A stretch of 22,704 bases of DNA from Streptosporangiaceae bacterium (GTDB lineage Bacteria; Actinomycetota; Actinomycetes; Streptosporangiales; Streptosporangiaceae), in the NCBI GenBank assembly GCA_030040475.1, contig JASHTQ010000009.1:1-22704 (forward strand), written 5' to 3'. Made by a program: the position numbers and the translations under genes. Of this stretch, positions 1 through 10,019 are shown piece by piece; within the stretch, counting starts at the first letter, position 1, and each line of letters opens with the position of its first letter. Under the pieces are notes generated by a model that had not been told where the DNA came from, did no database searches, and saw nothing but the letters and a program-made list of their open reading frames with translations.

Positions 1-1086
1 CTCGCGGCGATGTCGGGCGGGGTGGACTCGGCGACGGCGGCGGCTCGTGCGGTGGACGCGGGTCACGAGGTGACCGGCGTCCACCTGGCGCTGTCCGCGA
101 ACCCGAGGTCCTACCGGACCGGGGCGCGTGGGTGCTGCACGCTTGAGGACGCAAGGGACGCCCGCCGGGCCGCCGACGTGATCGGCATCCCGTTCTACGT
201 GTGGGACATGGCCGAGCGCTTCCACCGGGACGTCGTCGAGGACTTCGTCGCGGAGTACGCGGCGGGCCGCACCCCGAACCCGTGCCTGCGCTGCAACGAG
301 AAGATCAAGTTCGCGGCGGTGCTGGACCGCGCGCTCGCGCTCGGCTTCGACGCCGTGTGCACCGGCCACTACGCCCGGATCGTGGACGGCACCCTGCACC
401 GGGCCGCGGACCCGGCCAAGGACCAGTCCTACGTCCTGGCCGTGCTCACCGCCGACCAGCTCGCGCACTCCATGTTCCCGCTCGGCGACACGCCCAAGAC
501 CGAGGTCCGCGCCGAGGCGGCCCGCCGCGGCCTGGCGGTCGCCGCCAAGCCGGACAGCCACGACGTCTGCTTCATCGCCGACGGCGATACGAAGGCCTTC
601 CTGGCCCGCCACCTGGGCGCGGCCCCCGGCCGGATCGTCGATTCCGCCGGCGCCGTGCTCGGCGAGCACGACGGCGCCTACGCCTTCACCGTCGGCCAGC
701 GCCGCGGCCTGCGGGTGGACACCCCCGCCGCCGACGGGCGCCCCCGCTACGTCCTGGACATCGAGCCGGTGACCAAGACGGTAACGGTGGGAACCGCCGA
801 CGAACTCGACGTCACCGAGATCGCCGCGTCCCGGCCGGTCTGGACCGGCTGCCAGCCGCCGACCCAGCCGCTCGACTGCCTAGTCCAGCTCAGGGCGCAC
901 GGCGAACCGCACGCCTGCACGGTGCACCTGGACGGGGAGATGCTGCGCATCCGCCTGCACCGCCCGGCCCGCGGCGTGGCCAGGGGCCAGGCGGCCGTCC
1001 TTTACGACGGCGACGCGGTCCTCGGCAGCGCGACCATCGGCGCCACCTCCCGGAGTGCCGCCGACCGCCTGGGCGCGCCCGCCTGA
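1..1086 (+). CDS. mnmA: tRNA-specific 2-thiouridylase MnmA (5'-truncated by window edge)
   Basis: MnmA uses ATP and a persulfide relay to put the 2-thio group on the wobble uridine (U34) of tRNAs for Glu, Gln and Lys. The frame is open from base 1 (Leu-Ala-Ala before the Met at base 10), so the real start lies upstream of the window. The ATP-binding PP-loop SGGVDS is at the N-terminus. The two catalytic cysteines are seen in PNPCLRCN (Cys92, counting from the Met at base 10) and [11 protein letters not shown] (Cys187). The central TGHYAR motif, the KDQSYVL motif and the C-terminal beta-barrel domain (VGQRRGL onward) are all present, so apart from its first residues the protein looks full length. 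It heads the mnmA/methionine synthase/ligA/gatCAB gene order common in actinobacteria, although accessory genes now separate it from the next member. Identification is very secure. Confidence 0.96.
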   Translation, partial: LAAMSGGVDSATAAARAVDAGHEVTGVHLALSANPRSYRTGARGCCTLEDARDARRAADVIGIPFYVWDMAERFHRDVVEDFVAEYAAGRTPNPCLRCNEKIKFAAVLDRALALGFDAVCTGHYARIVDGTLHRAADPAKDQSYVLAVLTADQLAHSMFPLGDTPKTEVRAEAARRGLAVAAKPDSHDVCFIADGDTKAFLARHLGAAPGRIVDSAGAVLGEHDGAYAFTVGQRRGLRVDTPAADGRPRYVLDIEPVTKTVTVGTADELDVTEIAASRPVWTGCQPPTQPLDCLVQLRAHGEPHACTVHLDGEMLRIRLHRPARGVARGQAAVLYDGDAVLGSATIGATSRSAADRLGAPA

Positions 1087-1094
1087 CCAGCCCC

Positions 1095-1136
1095 GCGACC
1101 CGCCGACCTCCAACCGCGACCCGCCGACCTCCAACC
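1095..1136. repeat. 21-bp direct tandem repeat, two perfect copies
   Basis: Two identical 21-base units (gcgacccgcc... at 1095-1115 and 1116-1136) fill the gap between the stop of mnmA and the convergent stop of the oxygenase gene. They are GC-rich and have no obvious hairpin, so they are not a typical terminator. They mark the junction between the backbone and the first accessory block and may reflect slippage. Confidence 0.85.
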
Positions 1137-1137
1137 G

Positions 1138-1785
1138 CTAATCCTCGCCGAAGAGGTGACGGTTCAGCTCCGAGGGGCGAGTCGATTCGGGACACGAATC
1201 GGTGTAGAAGTTCATCACCGCGACGACCCGCACGTCATGCTCGGACTTCAGGGTGCGCGCGTAGTGCGGATAGGTCTTTCCGTCGAAGAAGATCAACTGG
1301 CCGGCCTGGGGCCGGATGACCGATCCGTCGCTCTCCAGGGCCTCGATGCCGACGGCATCCGGATTGTGCCCGACGACGAGTTCGCCGCCTCCTGCCGGGT
1401 GATCGGTGAAGAAGAGAAGGCCGGTGACCGGATTCGAATCAACGTGACATTCGAACCGCATCGTGTTGCCCTGCTGCACGTTCAGGACGATGCCGTACCG
1501 GTCGTCGAAGGCGGCGCTGATCGTTTCGCCCCTGGCCTGGCCGGCAAGTTCGATGAAGTCACCGCGGTAGAGCTTGTAAAGCCAGGGCAGCCGCTGCTGG
1601 ACCTTGTCGGCCTGCACCCGGCCGCGGGTTACGTACTCAACCTGCGCCGCTTCCCTGGACAAAACCGGCGTACGCGGATAATCGTGAAAATCGGCGTCGC
1701 CCGCGGTCGCCTGAATTTGGTCGCGCCAGTCCTGAGGCAGAAAGCTGGTAACGTCGAACGCTGTCCAACGGAAACGTTGCGCCAT
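1138..1785 (-). CDS. 2-oxoglutarate/Fe(II)-dependent oxygenase
   Basis: This 215-residue protein fits the 2OG-Fe(II) oxygenase superfamily (prolyl-hydroxylase-like), whose members couple oxidation of a substrate to decarboxylation of 2-oxoglutarate. The iron facial triad is visible: H114 and D116 in the ECHVDSNP segment and the distal H174 in YPHYARTL. R186 (DVRVVAVMNFYT) is placed to bind 2-oxoglutarate. The strands LLFFTD, GGELVVG and GQLIFFDG match the double-stranded beta-helix core. The ATG at 1783-1785 is preceded by AGGACGG, a good ribosome binding site. The substrate cannot be told from sequence. It lies convergent to mnmA and just downstream of the GNAT gene on the same strand (97 bases apart), and its codon use is less GC-biased than mnmA, which suggests acquisition. 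Confidence 0.85.
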   Translation of the reverse strand: MAQRFRWTAFDVTSFLPQDWRDQIQATAGDADFHDYPRTPVLSREAAQVEYVTRGRVQADKVQQRLPWLYKLYRGDFIELAGQARGETISAAFDDRYGIVLNVQQGNTMRFECHVDSNPVTGLLFFTDHPAGGGELVVGHNPDAVGIEALESDGSVIRPQAGQLIFFDGKTYPHYARTLKSEHDVRVVAVMNFYTDSCPESTRPSELNRHLFGED

Positions 1786-1882
1786 GGCGAGCCGTCCTAA
1801 ACGAGGGAAGAGCGACCTGCCGGGCCGGGCCGGACATGATAGAGCACGCCGTACGGCACCCGCAGATTGCTACCGGGTTATC

Positions 1883-2560
1883 TTAGGCCGGACGGTGACC
1901 TCGGTGCGGTAACTTCCGCGTGTCCTGGCCTTCTTCTGTTATGAACAATTTGCCGAAATCGGACCTCGGCGCGTCCACCCTGCGCTCGAAAAGCGCCTGG
2001 GACGGGTAGTCCCCAAGCCCCTCCGGATCAGCGCAGCGGATAAAGTGCTGGCCGCGGTAATAATCATGCAGCTTCTCGTTGGTTGTCCGAACATCGATGC
2101 GGATCAGTTCGGCCGCGTGGTCTCTTTCCGCCACTTCGGCCGCCCAGTCCAGAAGCGCGGCGCCCAGCCCCAGTCGGGCGTAGCGCCTGGCGACGATGAC
2201 CCGCCGTACGTACAGAGCCGGCTTATGGCTCCCGTCTGGCGGCCAGACGGGACGTTCGTGCGCATCCAGCGGTCCATCGGTGTCGATGGTGATAGTTGCG
2301 GCGATCGCGTTGTCGTCTCGCACCAGCCATGTCTTGCCTTTGACCAGGTCGTTTAGGATGCGCTCTCGATGTCTTGCTCGATCAGGCCAGGGTTTCCGCC
2401 ACTGATCGATGCCCTTATCTCGCAGCCAGGTGGCAGCCTCCCGGACAAGGCCTGCCACTTTGTCGAAATCGCCCGGCACGGCAAGGCTTAGGACAAACGG
2501 ATAGCTTTCCACCGATACATAGTCACCCGTACCCGGCGCATGCGGTACCTCTGACCGCAC
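1883..2560 (-). CDS. GNAT-family N-acetyltransferase
   Basis: The protein has a GNAT fold: an N-terminal LAVPGDFDKVAGLVREAATWL helix region, a central strand ALYVRRVIVA and the acetyl-CoA pyrophosphate-binding loop RYARLGLGAALLDWA (R/Q-x-x-G-x-G/A motif A), followed by motif B with NEKLHDYYRGQHF. Such enzymes move an acetyl group from acetyl-CoA to an amine; the substrate is unknown. About 40 residues after the fold (from FERRVDAPRS to the end) look unstructured and are unusual for the family. The longest frame starts at a GTG at 2558-2560 (225 residues). The GTG at residue 16 (VESYPF), nearer the conserved start of the domain, is a realistic alternative. It shares strand and moderate GC with its neighbours. 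Confidence 0.85.
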   Translation of the reverse strand: MRSEVPHAPGTGDYVSVESYPFVLSLAVPGDFDKVAGLVREAATWLRDKGIDQWRKPWPDRARHRERILNDLVKGKTWLVRDDNAIAATITIDTDGPLDAHERPVWPPDGSHKPALYVRRVIVARRYARLGLGAALLDWAAEVAERDHAAELIRIDVRTTNEKLHDYYRGQHFIRCADPEGLGDYPSQALFERRVDAPRSDFGKLFITEEGQDTRKLPHRGHRPA

Positions 2561-2685
2561 GAAACCAGAAGCCCGATCGCTGTCTCATTTGAGAGAGCTG
2601 AGCCTTAGTGCGCCGCTGACCTGGCTAAACGATACCCGGCTTGCGCATCGGGCGATGCCAGTGCGTTGGCGTTTCCAGGCTCCGA

Positions 2686-2988
2686 TCAGGTGACATCTTT
2701 ACCGGACGAAAGTAACGAGTCTGTCCCGGTTGGCCTCCTTCTTCCTGCCATGCAGCGCTCATATTTGACAACGTGTTTCACGGCCACCTCTGTGACCATG
2801 TGCCTCGCCTGCCAAATCGGGCACTCCGAGGCTCACGCGAGGCGGCCGAACCGCTTCGGCCTGGGGCCGCCGGCGCTGCATATACCAGCCAACGCCGACG
2901 GCTTGCGCACCTCGATGCCCGGCTAGAACCAGGGGTCGTAGTGCTCGTAGCGGTACTGGTTCGAGGGACGCGCATGCAGCTTCGCCAT
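2686..2988 (-). pseudogene. possible 100-codon gene interrupted by two in-frame stops
   Basis: One minus-strand frame runs from the ATG at 2988 to a TGA at 2686. It is broken by TAG at 2923-2925 and TGA at 2833-2835. The pieces read MAKLHARP...YDPWF, then PGIEVRKPSALAG...KRFGRLA, then ASECPIWQARHMVTEVAVKHVV and onward. Third codon positions stay GC-rich across the first stop (26 of 29 codons from 2922 down to 2836, counted by hand), as expected of sequence that was recently coding. The product is not recognised. The alternatives are two separate small genes or chance open frame, so confidence is low. Confidence 0.3.
2923..2988 (-). CDS. candidate 21-residue small protein
   Basis: A 21-codon frame begins with MAKLHARPSN and ends in EHYDPWF. 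It is aromatic-rich near its end (three Tyr, one Trp, one Phe). Its ATG at 2986-2988 has a strong ribosome binding site (AAGGGGG about 8 bases upstream), stronger than most sites in the window. It ends at a TAG (2923-2925), after which the same frame continues with high third-position GC. It could therefore be a genuine microprotein or leader peptide, or the head of a longer gene broken by a stop. I do not recognise the family. The adjacent GntR regulator is on the same strand, 277 bases upstream. Confidence 0.4.
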   Translation of the reverse strand: MAKLHARPSNQYRYEHYDPWF

Positions 2989-3013
2989 AGCGCTCGCCCC
3001 CTTTCTTAATAGT

Positions 3014-3028
3014 CACTCCTCAGGAGTG
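3014..3028. promoter_or_regulatory. 7-bp perfect inverted repeat, candidate operator
   Basis: CACTCCT-C-AGGAGTG is a perfect palindrome about one base centre, lying 26 bases before the start codon of the small minus-strand frame. It could be an operator for the neighbouring GntR-type repressor, or a short hairpin at the 5' end of the transcript. There is no direct evidence of binding. Confidence 0.4.
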
Positions 3029-3102
3029 TCTCTCGGCTGTTGCCAACTCAACTACCAGGCCCGGAGGGTCTTCCCCGCGCCATAAGGCCAAACTGGCCCT
3101 AT

Positions 3103-3137
3103 CCGGCCGCCACCCCAGCGTGTCGGGGTCCGGCCGG
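3103..3137. terminator. GC-rich hairpin downstream of the GntR gene
   Basis: CCGGCC (3103-3108) pairs with GGCCGG (3132-3137), and CCCC (3113-3116) with GGGG (3125-3128), giving a two-step hairpin. A second small one, GGCCA-AAC-TGGCC, lies beside it at 3086-3098. Both fall after the 3' end of the minus-strand GntR gene, so they may end its transcript, but no clear T-tract follows. They could instead structure the leader of the small frame at 2988. Confidence 0.4.
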
Positions 3138-3265
3138 AGCCTTTATGAAGCGGTTTCCTGCTTGCGGGCCGGAAATCTTGTCGTATAAAGATGTGATATC
3201 CGGCCAAACCTGACGCCCGCCGTGACCACCACACCGCGACAAGATTCTCGTTGGGCAAGACCTGC

Positions 3266-4075
3266 TTATTTGGTATGTCTCGCTGAGATCTCGGAGTCCG
3301 CAAGCGGCGGTACTTTTCCGACATCGAGGAGAAATTGATTCCGATCCGATGGGTAGACGGTTACGGTAAGCCGCATAGGCTGTCCATTACCATCGTAGGC
3401 CATTCTGGTTATCTCGTACATCGGAACGCGGCCGTCCGCGGGCAGCCGAAAGAAGTCGGCCTCGTTAGCGTTCGGCGCGCGTACGTTAATCCTGTCGCGG
3501 TAACCCGCCTGGCGGATGTGGAGTGTGCCGGCCAGGTACTCCACGGTTCCTTCCTCGATGTTCCTGGCTCTCCTGAGCCGCTCCGCTCCGCGGTCAGCGA
3601 AGTCCATCGGGTAGAACGAGGTCTGCATCGACCAGGGAGTGCCATCTATGAAGCGCCGCTCGTGACGGCTGATGACTTCTGCGCCCTCGGCAATGCCAAG
3701 CGCGGCGGCGATTTCCGCCGAGGCCTCCTGGATCTCGACCTGGAGGGGGCTGGACGTCGGCTTCCTGTTCCTCTTCTCCACGTCTGACAGATAGACCGCG
3801 CCCTCATCGCCGCCCCATCCGGTCTCCGGATCGCCGGTCAGCGTGGTGACGAACGGGTCGATCAGCTGGACGACGAAAGTGCCCTGGCCTGGCTTCGTCT
3901 CGACCTGGCCGAGGTTGGTGAGCCACTTGATCGCGTCGCGCACAGTGTTCCGCGAGGCGTTGTAGCGCTCCCGCAGCTCAAACTCGGTCGGCAGCTGCTG
4001 GCCGGGCTCGAGCGCGCCGGACTCGATCTGCTCGCGCAGGTCTTCGGCGATTTGCCGGTACATAGGATTCGCCAT
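3266..4075 (-). CDS. GntR-family transcriptional regulator (HutC/UTRA type)
   Basis: This 269-residue protein has an N-terminal winged helix (residues about 1-70: MYRQIAEDLREQIESG, LPTEFELRERYNASRNTVRDAIKWL, then the wing VETKPGQGTFV). A C-terminal UTRA-type ligand domain covers about residues 105-250 (PLQVEIQEA, EVISRHERRFIDGTPWSMQTSFYP, GRVPMYEITRMAYDGNGQP, VTVYPSDRNQFLLDVG). Members of this subfamily repress nearby promoters until a small molecule binds. In actinomycete integrative elements, related GntR proteins (KorSA type) control transfer functions, but no transfer or integrase gene is seen here. The ATG at 4073-4075 follows a strong GGAGGAG ribosome binding site. An inverted repeat about 40 bases upstream may be its own operator. 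The effector is unknown. Confidence 0.9.
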   Translation of the reverse strand: MANPMYRQIAEDLREQIESGALEPGQQLPTEFELRERYNASRNTVRDAIKWLTNLGQVETKPGQGTFVVQLIDPFVTTLTGDPETGWGGDEGAVYLSDVEKRNRKPTSSPLQVEIQEASAEIAAALGIAEGAEVISRHERRFIDGTPWSMQTSFYPMDFADRGAERLRRARNIEEGTVEYLAGTLHIRQAGYRDRINVRAPNANEADFFRLPADGRVPMYEITRMAYDGNGQPMRLTVTVYPSDRNQFLLDVGKVPPLADSEISARHTK

Positions 4076-4113
4076 CGGCTCTCCTCCCTGGAGCTAGCGC
4101 GTTCCGATCGGGC

Positions 4114-4134
4114 TGATCCTACTTGTCCGGATCA
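4114..4134. promoter_or_regulatory. inverted repeat upstream of the GntR gene, candidate autoregulatory operator
   Basis: TGATCC (4114-4119) and GGATCA (4129-4134) form a perfect 6-bp inverted repeat with a 9-base spacer, 39-59 bases before the GntR start codon. GntR proteins often bind such repeats in their own promoter. The assignment rests on position and symmetry only. Confidence 0.35.
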
Positions 4135-4441
4135 CCCAAGCCATCTGCCTGAGCAGAATATTTGGTCTTGACTGGTTTATACCCAACTTCCGCGTGGTAA
4201 CACGCTACCAGAGGTTCCAGAGGTTGGGATGGCTTGGATGGCAGGAAGCATAGGCGCAATCCTAGCAGTCCTACTGCTTGGATGCACCAGAACCTGCCGG
4301 ATGATGCTGCCGAGTCTTACAGTCGGGTTCGCCCAGGCTAACCGGACAGTACGTACAGATCGTGGGCAGACGAGGACATCGCGGCCCACGACCCACAGGT
4401 CGGCGAGGGCACCTCGCCGGACCGCGATCGATGAAGCAGGA

Positions 4442-4463
4442 CCCGCGGAAGGAACTCCGCGGG
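4442..4463 (+). promoter_or_regulatory. perfect 8-bp hairpin in the 5' leader of the first small membrane protein gene
   Basis: CCCGCGGA (4442-4449) and TCCGCGGG (4456-4463) flank the loop AGGAAC. The stem ends 22 bases before the start codon at 4486, close to the GGGGG ribosome binding site. In RNA it would be a stable hairpin that could affect translation or mRNA stability. Confidence 0.5.
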
Positions 4464-4485
4464 ATGGAAGGACTGGGGGCCCATC

Positions 4486-4710
4486 ATGGCCGGTGTCGTA
4501 GTCCCAATCGCAGTCGCCGTCTTCCTCGCGGGAGTGGTGCTGGGGGTGATCGCCGTCGTTGCGATCGCCATCCGCCGCGAAGACCGTCGCTACACGCTGG
4601 CCGTTGACGCGCCCGACCGGCTTTCCAGGAGCGCTCGCGGGCTGACCGGCGTCCGCCGCAGGGACCTGGACCAGGAATTCCTGCGGCCAGTGGGTCAGCT
4701 GGTTCACTAG
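4486..4710 (+). CDS. small single-span membrane protein, paralogue 1
   Basis: This 74-residue protein starts MAGVVVPIAVAVFLAG and has one hydrophobic segment at about residues 3-28, followed by a positively charged IRREDRRYTL stretch and an Arg/Asp-rich tail (APDRLSRSARGLTG...RRRDLDQ). The charge pattern predicts the tail to be cytoplasmic. The function is unknown. It is clearly related to the three downstream genes, with a shared FLAG-VxxGVI membrane core, RRED after the membrane and a DRLxRxARxLxGVxxRD tail. The ATG has a GGGGG ribosome binding site. The GC of its coding region is like the core genome while its leader is AT-richer. Confidence 0.75.
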   Translation: MAGVVVPIAVAVFLAGVVLGVIAVVAIAIRREDRRYTLAVDAPDRLSRSARGLTGVRRRDLDQEFLRPVGQLVH

Positions 4711-4713
4711 CGA

Positions 4714-4769
4714 GCTGTTGGCAACAGCGGACCTGGAGCCCCGGCTCGCCGGGGCAGTTGGGGCTCCAG
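4714..4769 (+). terminator. hairpin cluster after small membrane protein gene 1
   Basis: Four bases after the stop codon comes GCTGTTG-G-CAACAGC (4714-4728). Then CTGGAGCCCC (4733-4742) pairs perfectly with GGGGCTCCAG (4760-4769). The CCCC of that arm can instead fold locally in CCCCGG-CTCG-CCGGGG (4739-4754), so two folds compete. There is no T-tract, which is common for actinomycete terminators. It probably ends the first transcript. Confidence 0.6.
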
Positions 4770-4824
4770 GATTACCCGTGCTAATGACCGGCTAGCCCCC
4801 GCATCTCCGGGTTGCCGCGTCCTC

Positions 4825-4899
4825 GAACCGGCCCCGCCAGGGTTGCCCGGAACCGGCCCCGCCAGGGTTGCCTGGAACCGGCCCCGCCAGGGTTGCCGC
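4825..4899. repeat. three tandem copies of a 25-base repeat
   Basis: The unit gaaccggccccgccagggtt followed by about five more bases repeats at exactly 25-base intervals from 4825, 4850 and 4875. The first 23 bases of each copy are identical and the last two vary. A partial echo (gggttgccgcg) lies just upstream at about 4810. It is intergenic. The period does not match a codon multiple, so it is not a decayed protein repeat. Confidence 0.9.
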
Positions 4900-5231
4900 G
4901 GGCGCGGCGCGGCGCGCGCCGGGCAGCCCGCCCCCGCGCGGCGGCCTCGGCCGGGCAGGTCTGTGCCAGCCATCCCAACAACTGGGCTCGCGCCATCAGC
5001 TGGAATCATCCCCGCCGTCGGAATAAACGGCACGTCGATCAGTTTGGCGCCCGGGACGTACGGGTATCGACCGGATACGTACCAAACATTGGGATGACTA
5101 GGACAATCAGTCAGATTCTAGCCATTCACCTGCTTGGTCACAGAAGAACATGTCATACCAGTCCGACCGGACCAACGGTTCGCCCCAGCCCGGCGGGCGG
5201 GATGATATGACCAGCTAGGAAGTCAATCACT

Positions 5232-5247
5232 GGCTCGCTAGCGAGCC
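5232..5247. promoter_or_regulatory. perfect 16-bp palindrome upstream of small membrane protein gene 2
   Basis: GGCTCGCTAGCGAGCC reads the same on both strands with no spacer, about 76 bases before the gene at 5324. It may be an operator for a dimeric regulator or a hairpin with a minimal loop. A partial copy (ctagcgagct) follows gene 1 at about 4706-4716. Confidence 0.45.
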
Positions 5248-5323
5248 CGCGGAGTCTCTCCCCGGGTCGAAGACGGCGGGACCCGGCGGTGCCTGCACCG
5301 TCGGCGGAGGTGCGGAGGCCGGC

Positions 5324-5548
5324 ATGGACCGCATCATGGTAGCAGTGGCAATCGGAATGGCTCTCGTGTTCGCCAGCGGGGTCATCATCGGAGTCATCGC
5401 GATGGTCTCGATGGCTTCGCGCAGAGAGGACCGGCTGGGCACGCTGACCGGGCAGCCGCCCGATGTGATCGCCAGGGGAGCCCGCCGGCTCAACGGCGTC
5501 GGGATGCGCGACATCACTCCGCGGGACGCCGGGGGCGTGCGGCGATGA
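5324..5548 (+). CDS. small single-span membrane protein, paralogue 2
   Basis: This 74-residue protein (MDRIMVAVAIGMALVFASG...) has one predicted membrane helix at about residues 5-30, then ASRREDRLGTL and a basic, probably cytoplasmic tail (PPDVIARGARRLNGVGMRD). It is closest to paralogue 1: the post-membrane RRED motif and the IARGARRLNGVxxRD tail align directly. A GGAGG site about 6 bases before the ATG supports the start; the Met at residue 5 is a less likely alternative. It overlaps the next gene by four bases (ATGA at 5545), so the two are probably co-translated. The function is unknown. Confidence 0.75.
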   Translation: MDRIMVAVAIGMALVFASGVIIGVIAMVSMASRREDRLGTLTGQPPDVIARGARRLNGVGMRDITPRDAGGVRR

Positions 5549-5775
5549 GCACGGCAGGCGTGCTAGCGCTTGTCCTGTTCGTCGTCTTCCTCGTCGGGAT
5601 CGCCGTCGGCGTGGTCGTGGTGATCGCCTCTTCCGCCCGCCGCGCGGACGCGGCGGTTCGTCGCGAGAGCCCGGTCGTGCCGCCCCAGGAGAGGTGGCCG
5701 TACCTGCCCGATAAAGGTCCAGACGACCACGGGCCGGACGAACCTCCCTGGCGGCACGCACGCGGCGGCCGCTGA
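5545..5775 (+). CDS. small single-span membrane protein, paralogue 3
   Basis: This 76-residue protein (MSTAGVLALVLFVVFLVGIAVG) has one strong hydrophobic helix at about residues 4-30 and a basic stretch SARRADAAVRRE. It diverges from paralogues 1 and 2 in its tail, which is rich in Pro, Asp and His (KGPDDHGPDEPPWRHARGGR). The start overlaps the stop of the preceding gene in an ATGA. The function is unknown. The tail difference suggests that the membrane part is the conserved element of the family. Confidence 0.7.
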   Translation: MSTAGVLALVLFVVFLVGIAVGVVVVIASSARRADAAVRRESPVVPPQERWPYLPDKGPDDHGPDEPPWRHARGGR

Positions 5776-5852
5776 GCGACGGCGGCTCGCGTGGTTGTGC
5801 GGGGCCAGATCGGGGAACAGGGACCGGTAGAACGCAAGCCCTGGAGGCCGCC

Positions 5853-6056
5853 ATGGCCGGTGCCGTAGTCCTGACGGGGATCATCGTGTTCCTGGCCGGG
5901 TTCCTGGTCGGGGTGATCGGCGCGGCCATCGTGCTGGCCGGACGCGGCCACTGGGAATACGTCCCGGCATGGCACGCGCCCGGCCGCCTGGAGCGGCTGG
6001 AGAGGTACGCCCGCCACCTGGCCGGCGAGCGCCGGCGGGACGCGGACCGCGACTGA
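5853..6056 (+). CDS. small single-span membrane protein, paralogue 4
   Basis: This 67-residue protein (MAGAVVLTGIIVFLAGFLVG) has one membrane helix at about residues 4-29, followed by GRGHWEYVPAWHAPGRLERLERYARHLAGERRRDADRD. The MAGxVV...VFLAG start closely matches paralogue 1, and the APGRLERLERYARHLAG tail matches its APDRLSRSARGLTG. The CTGGAGG site 5-6 bases before the ATG supports the start. A gap of 77 bases after paralogue 3 leaves room for a separate promoter. The function is unknown. Confidence 0.75.
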   Translation: MAGAVVLTGIIVFLAGFLVGVIGAAIVLAGRGHWEYVPAWHAPGRLERLERYARHLAGERRRDADRD

Positions 6057-6123
6057 TCCCGTCCGCGGGCACGCTGCCGCGCCGACACGTCGCCCGCGAG
6101 CCCTGACCTGGCGCCAGCACATC

Positions 6124-6135
6124 TAAGCTCGACGT

Positions 6136-6138
<3 letters not shown>
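6124..6138 (+). promoter_or_regulatory. -10 element and probable leaderless start of the methionine synthase-family gene
   Basis: TAAGCT at 6124-6129 fits the actinobacterial TANNNT -10 consensus and ends six bases before the GTG at 6136-6138. That would place the transcription start on or beside the start codon. No ribosome binding site is present, as expected for a leaderless mRNA. No clear -35 box is seen. Confidence 0.5.
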
Positions 6139-9921
<3,783 letters not shown>

Positions 9922-10019
9922 GTCTCCTCCTGGAGGTAGCCGGGGTGCCTACCGGAATCGTGCGCGGCCGGGCCGTCCGCCGGCATCGGTGAGAACACGT
10001 AATCGGCGCCGCGCGCCCG

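Larger units (their letters stand above)
2561..3265. other. 705-base region without a secure gene; decayed frame and inverted repeats
   Basis: No convincing full-length gene is seen between the GNAT gene and the GntR gene. The stretch holds a minus-strand frame with a strong ribosome binding site but internal stops (2686-2988), a perfect 7-bp inverted repeat at 3014-3028, and two more inverted repeats at 3086-3098 and 3103-3137. GC is moderate and uneven. A short minus-strand open frame covering about 3052-3324 exists but starts inside the GntR gene without a ribosome binding site and is not supported. Confidence 0.6.
4076..4485. other. 410-base divergent intergenic region and leader of the small membrane protein gene
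   Basis: This stretch separates the minus-strand GntR gene from the first plus-strand small membrane protein gene. It must hold both promoters, although I cannot place convincing -35/-10 pairs. It contains the inverted repeat at 4114-4134, TGGTA-ACACGC-TACCA near 4205, a tandem 9-base direct repeat (ccagaggtt at 4208-4216 and 4217-4225), an AT-richer segment (about 4222-4300) resembling that at 5088-5150, and a hairpin just before the gene. A frame beginning at 4229 (MAWMAGSIGAILAV) resembles a membrane segment but lacks a ribosome binding site and is not called. Confidence 0.6.
4711..5323. other. 613-base intergenic region between small membrane protein genes 1 and 2
   Basis: No supported gene. 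In order it holds the terminator-like hairpins (4714-4769), three 25-base tandem repeats (4825-4899), a very GC-rich tract (4900-4960), an AT-richer leader segment resembling the one before gene 1 (about 5088-5150), and a perfect 16-bp palindrome (5232-5247). Open frames on either strand here are low-complexity and look like by-products of GC bias. Confidence 0.6.

Noticed and set aside
2666..2926. 86-residue plus-strand frame with several Cys
   Set aside because: There is no recognised domain and no ribosome binding site, and it is antisense to the better supported minus-strand frame.
3052..3324. 90-residue minus-strand frame starting inside the GntR gene
   Set aside because: There is no ribosome binding site, third-position bias is mixed, and it runs through two inverted repeats.
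4222..4300. tRNA or known riboswitch in the AT-richer leaders
   Set aside because: No cloverleaf, T-loop motif or CCA end, and no riboswitch core that I recognise.
4229..4501. Plus-strand frame starting MAWMAGSIGAILAVLLLG
   Set aside because: It has a membrane-like start, but there is no ribosome binding site and the rest is Arg/Thr-rich. The similar frame at 5092 does not keep the same pattern beyond about 18 codons. The similarity is treated as a shared leader instead.
4825..4899. CRISPR array
   Set aside because: The 25-base units are directly adjacent with no spacers.
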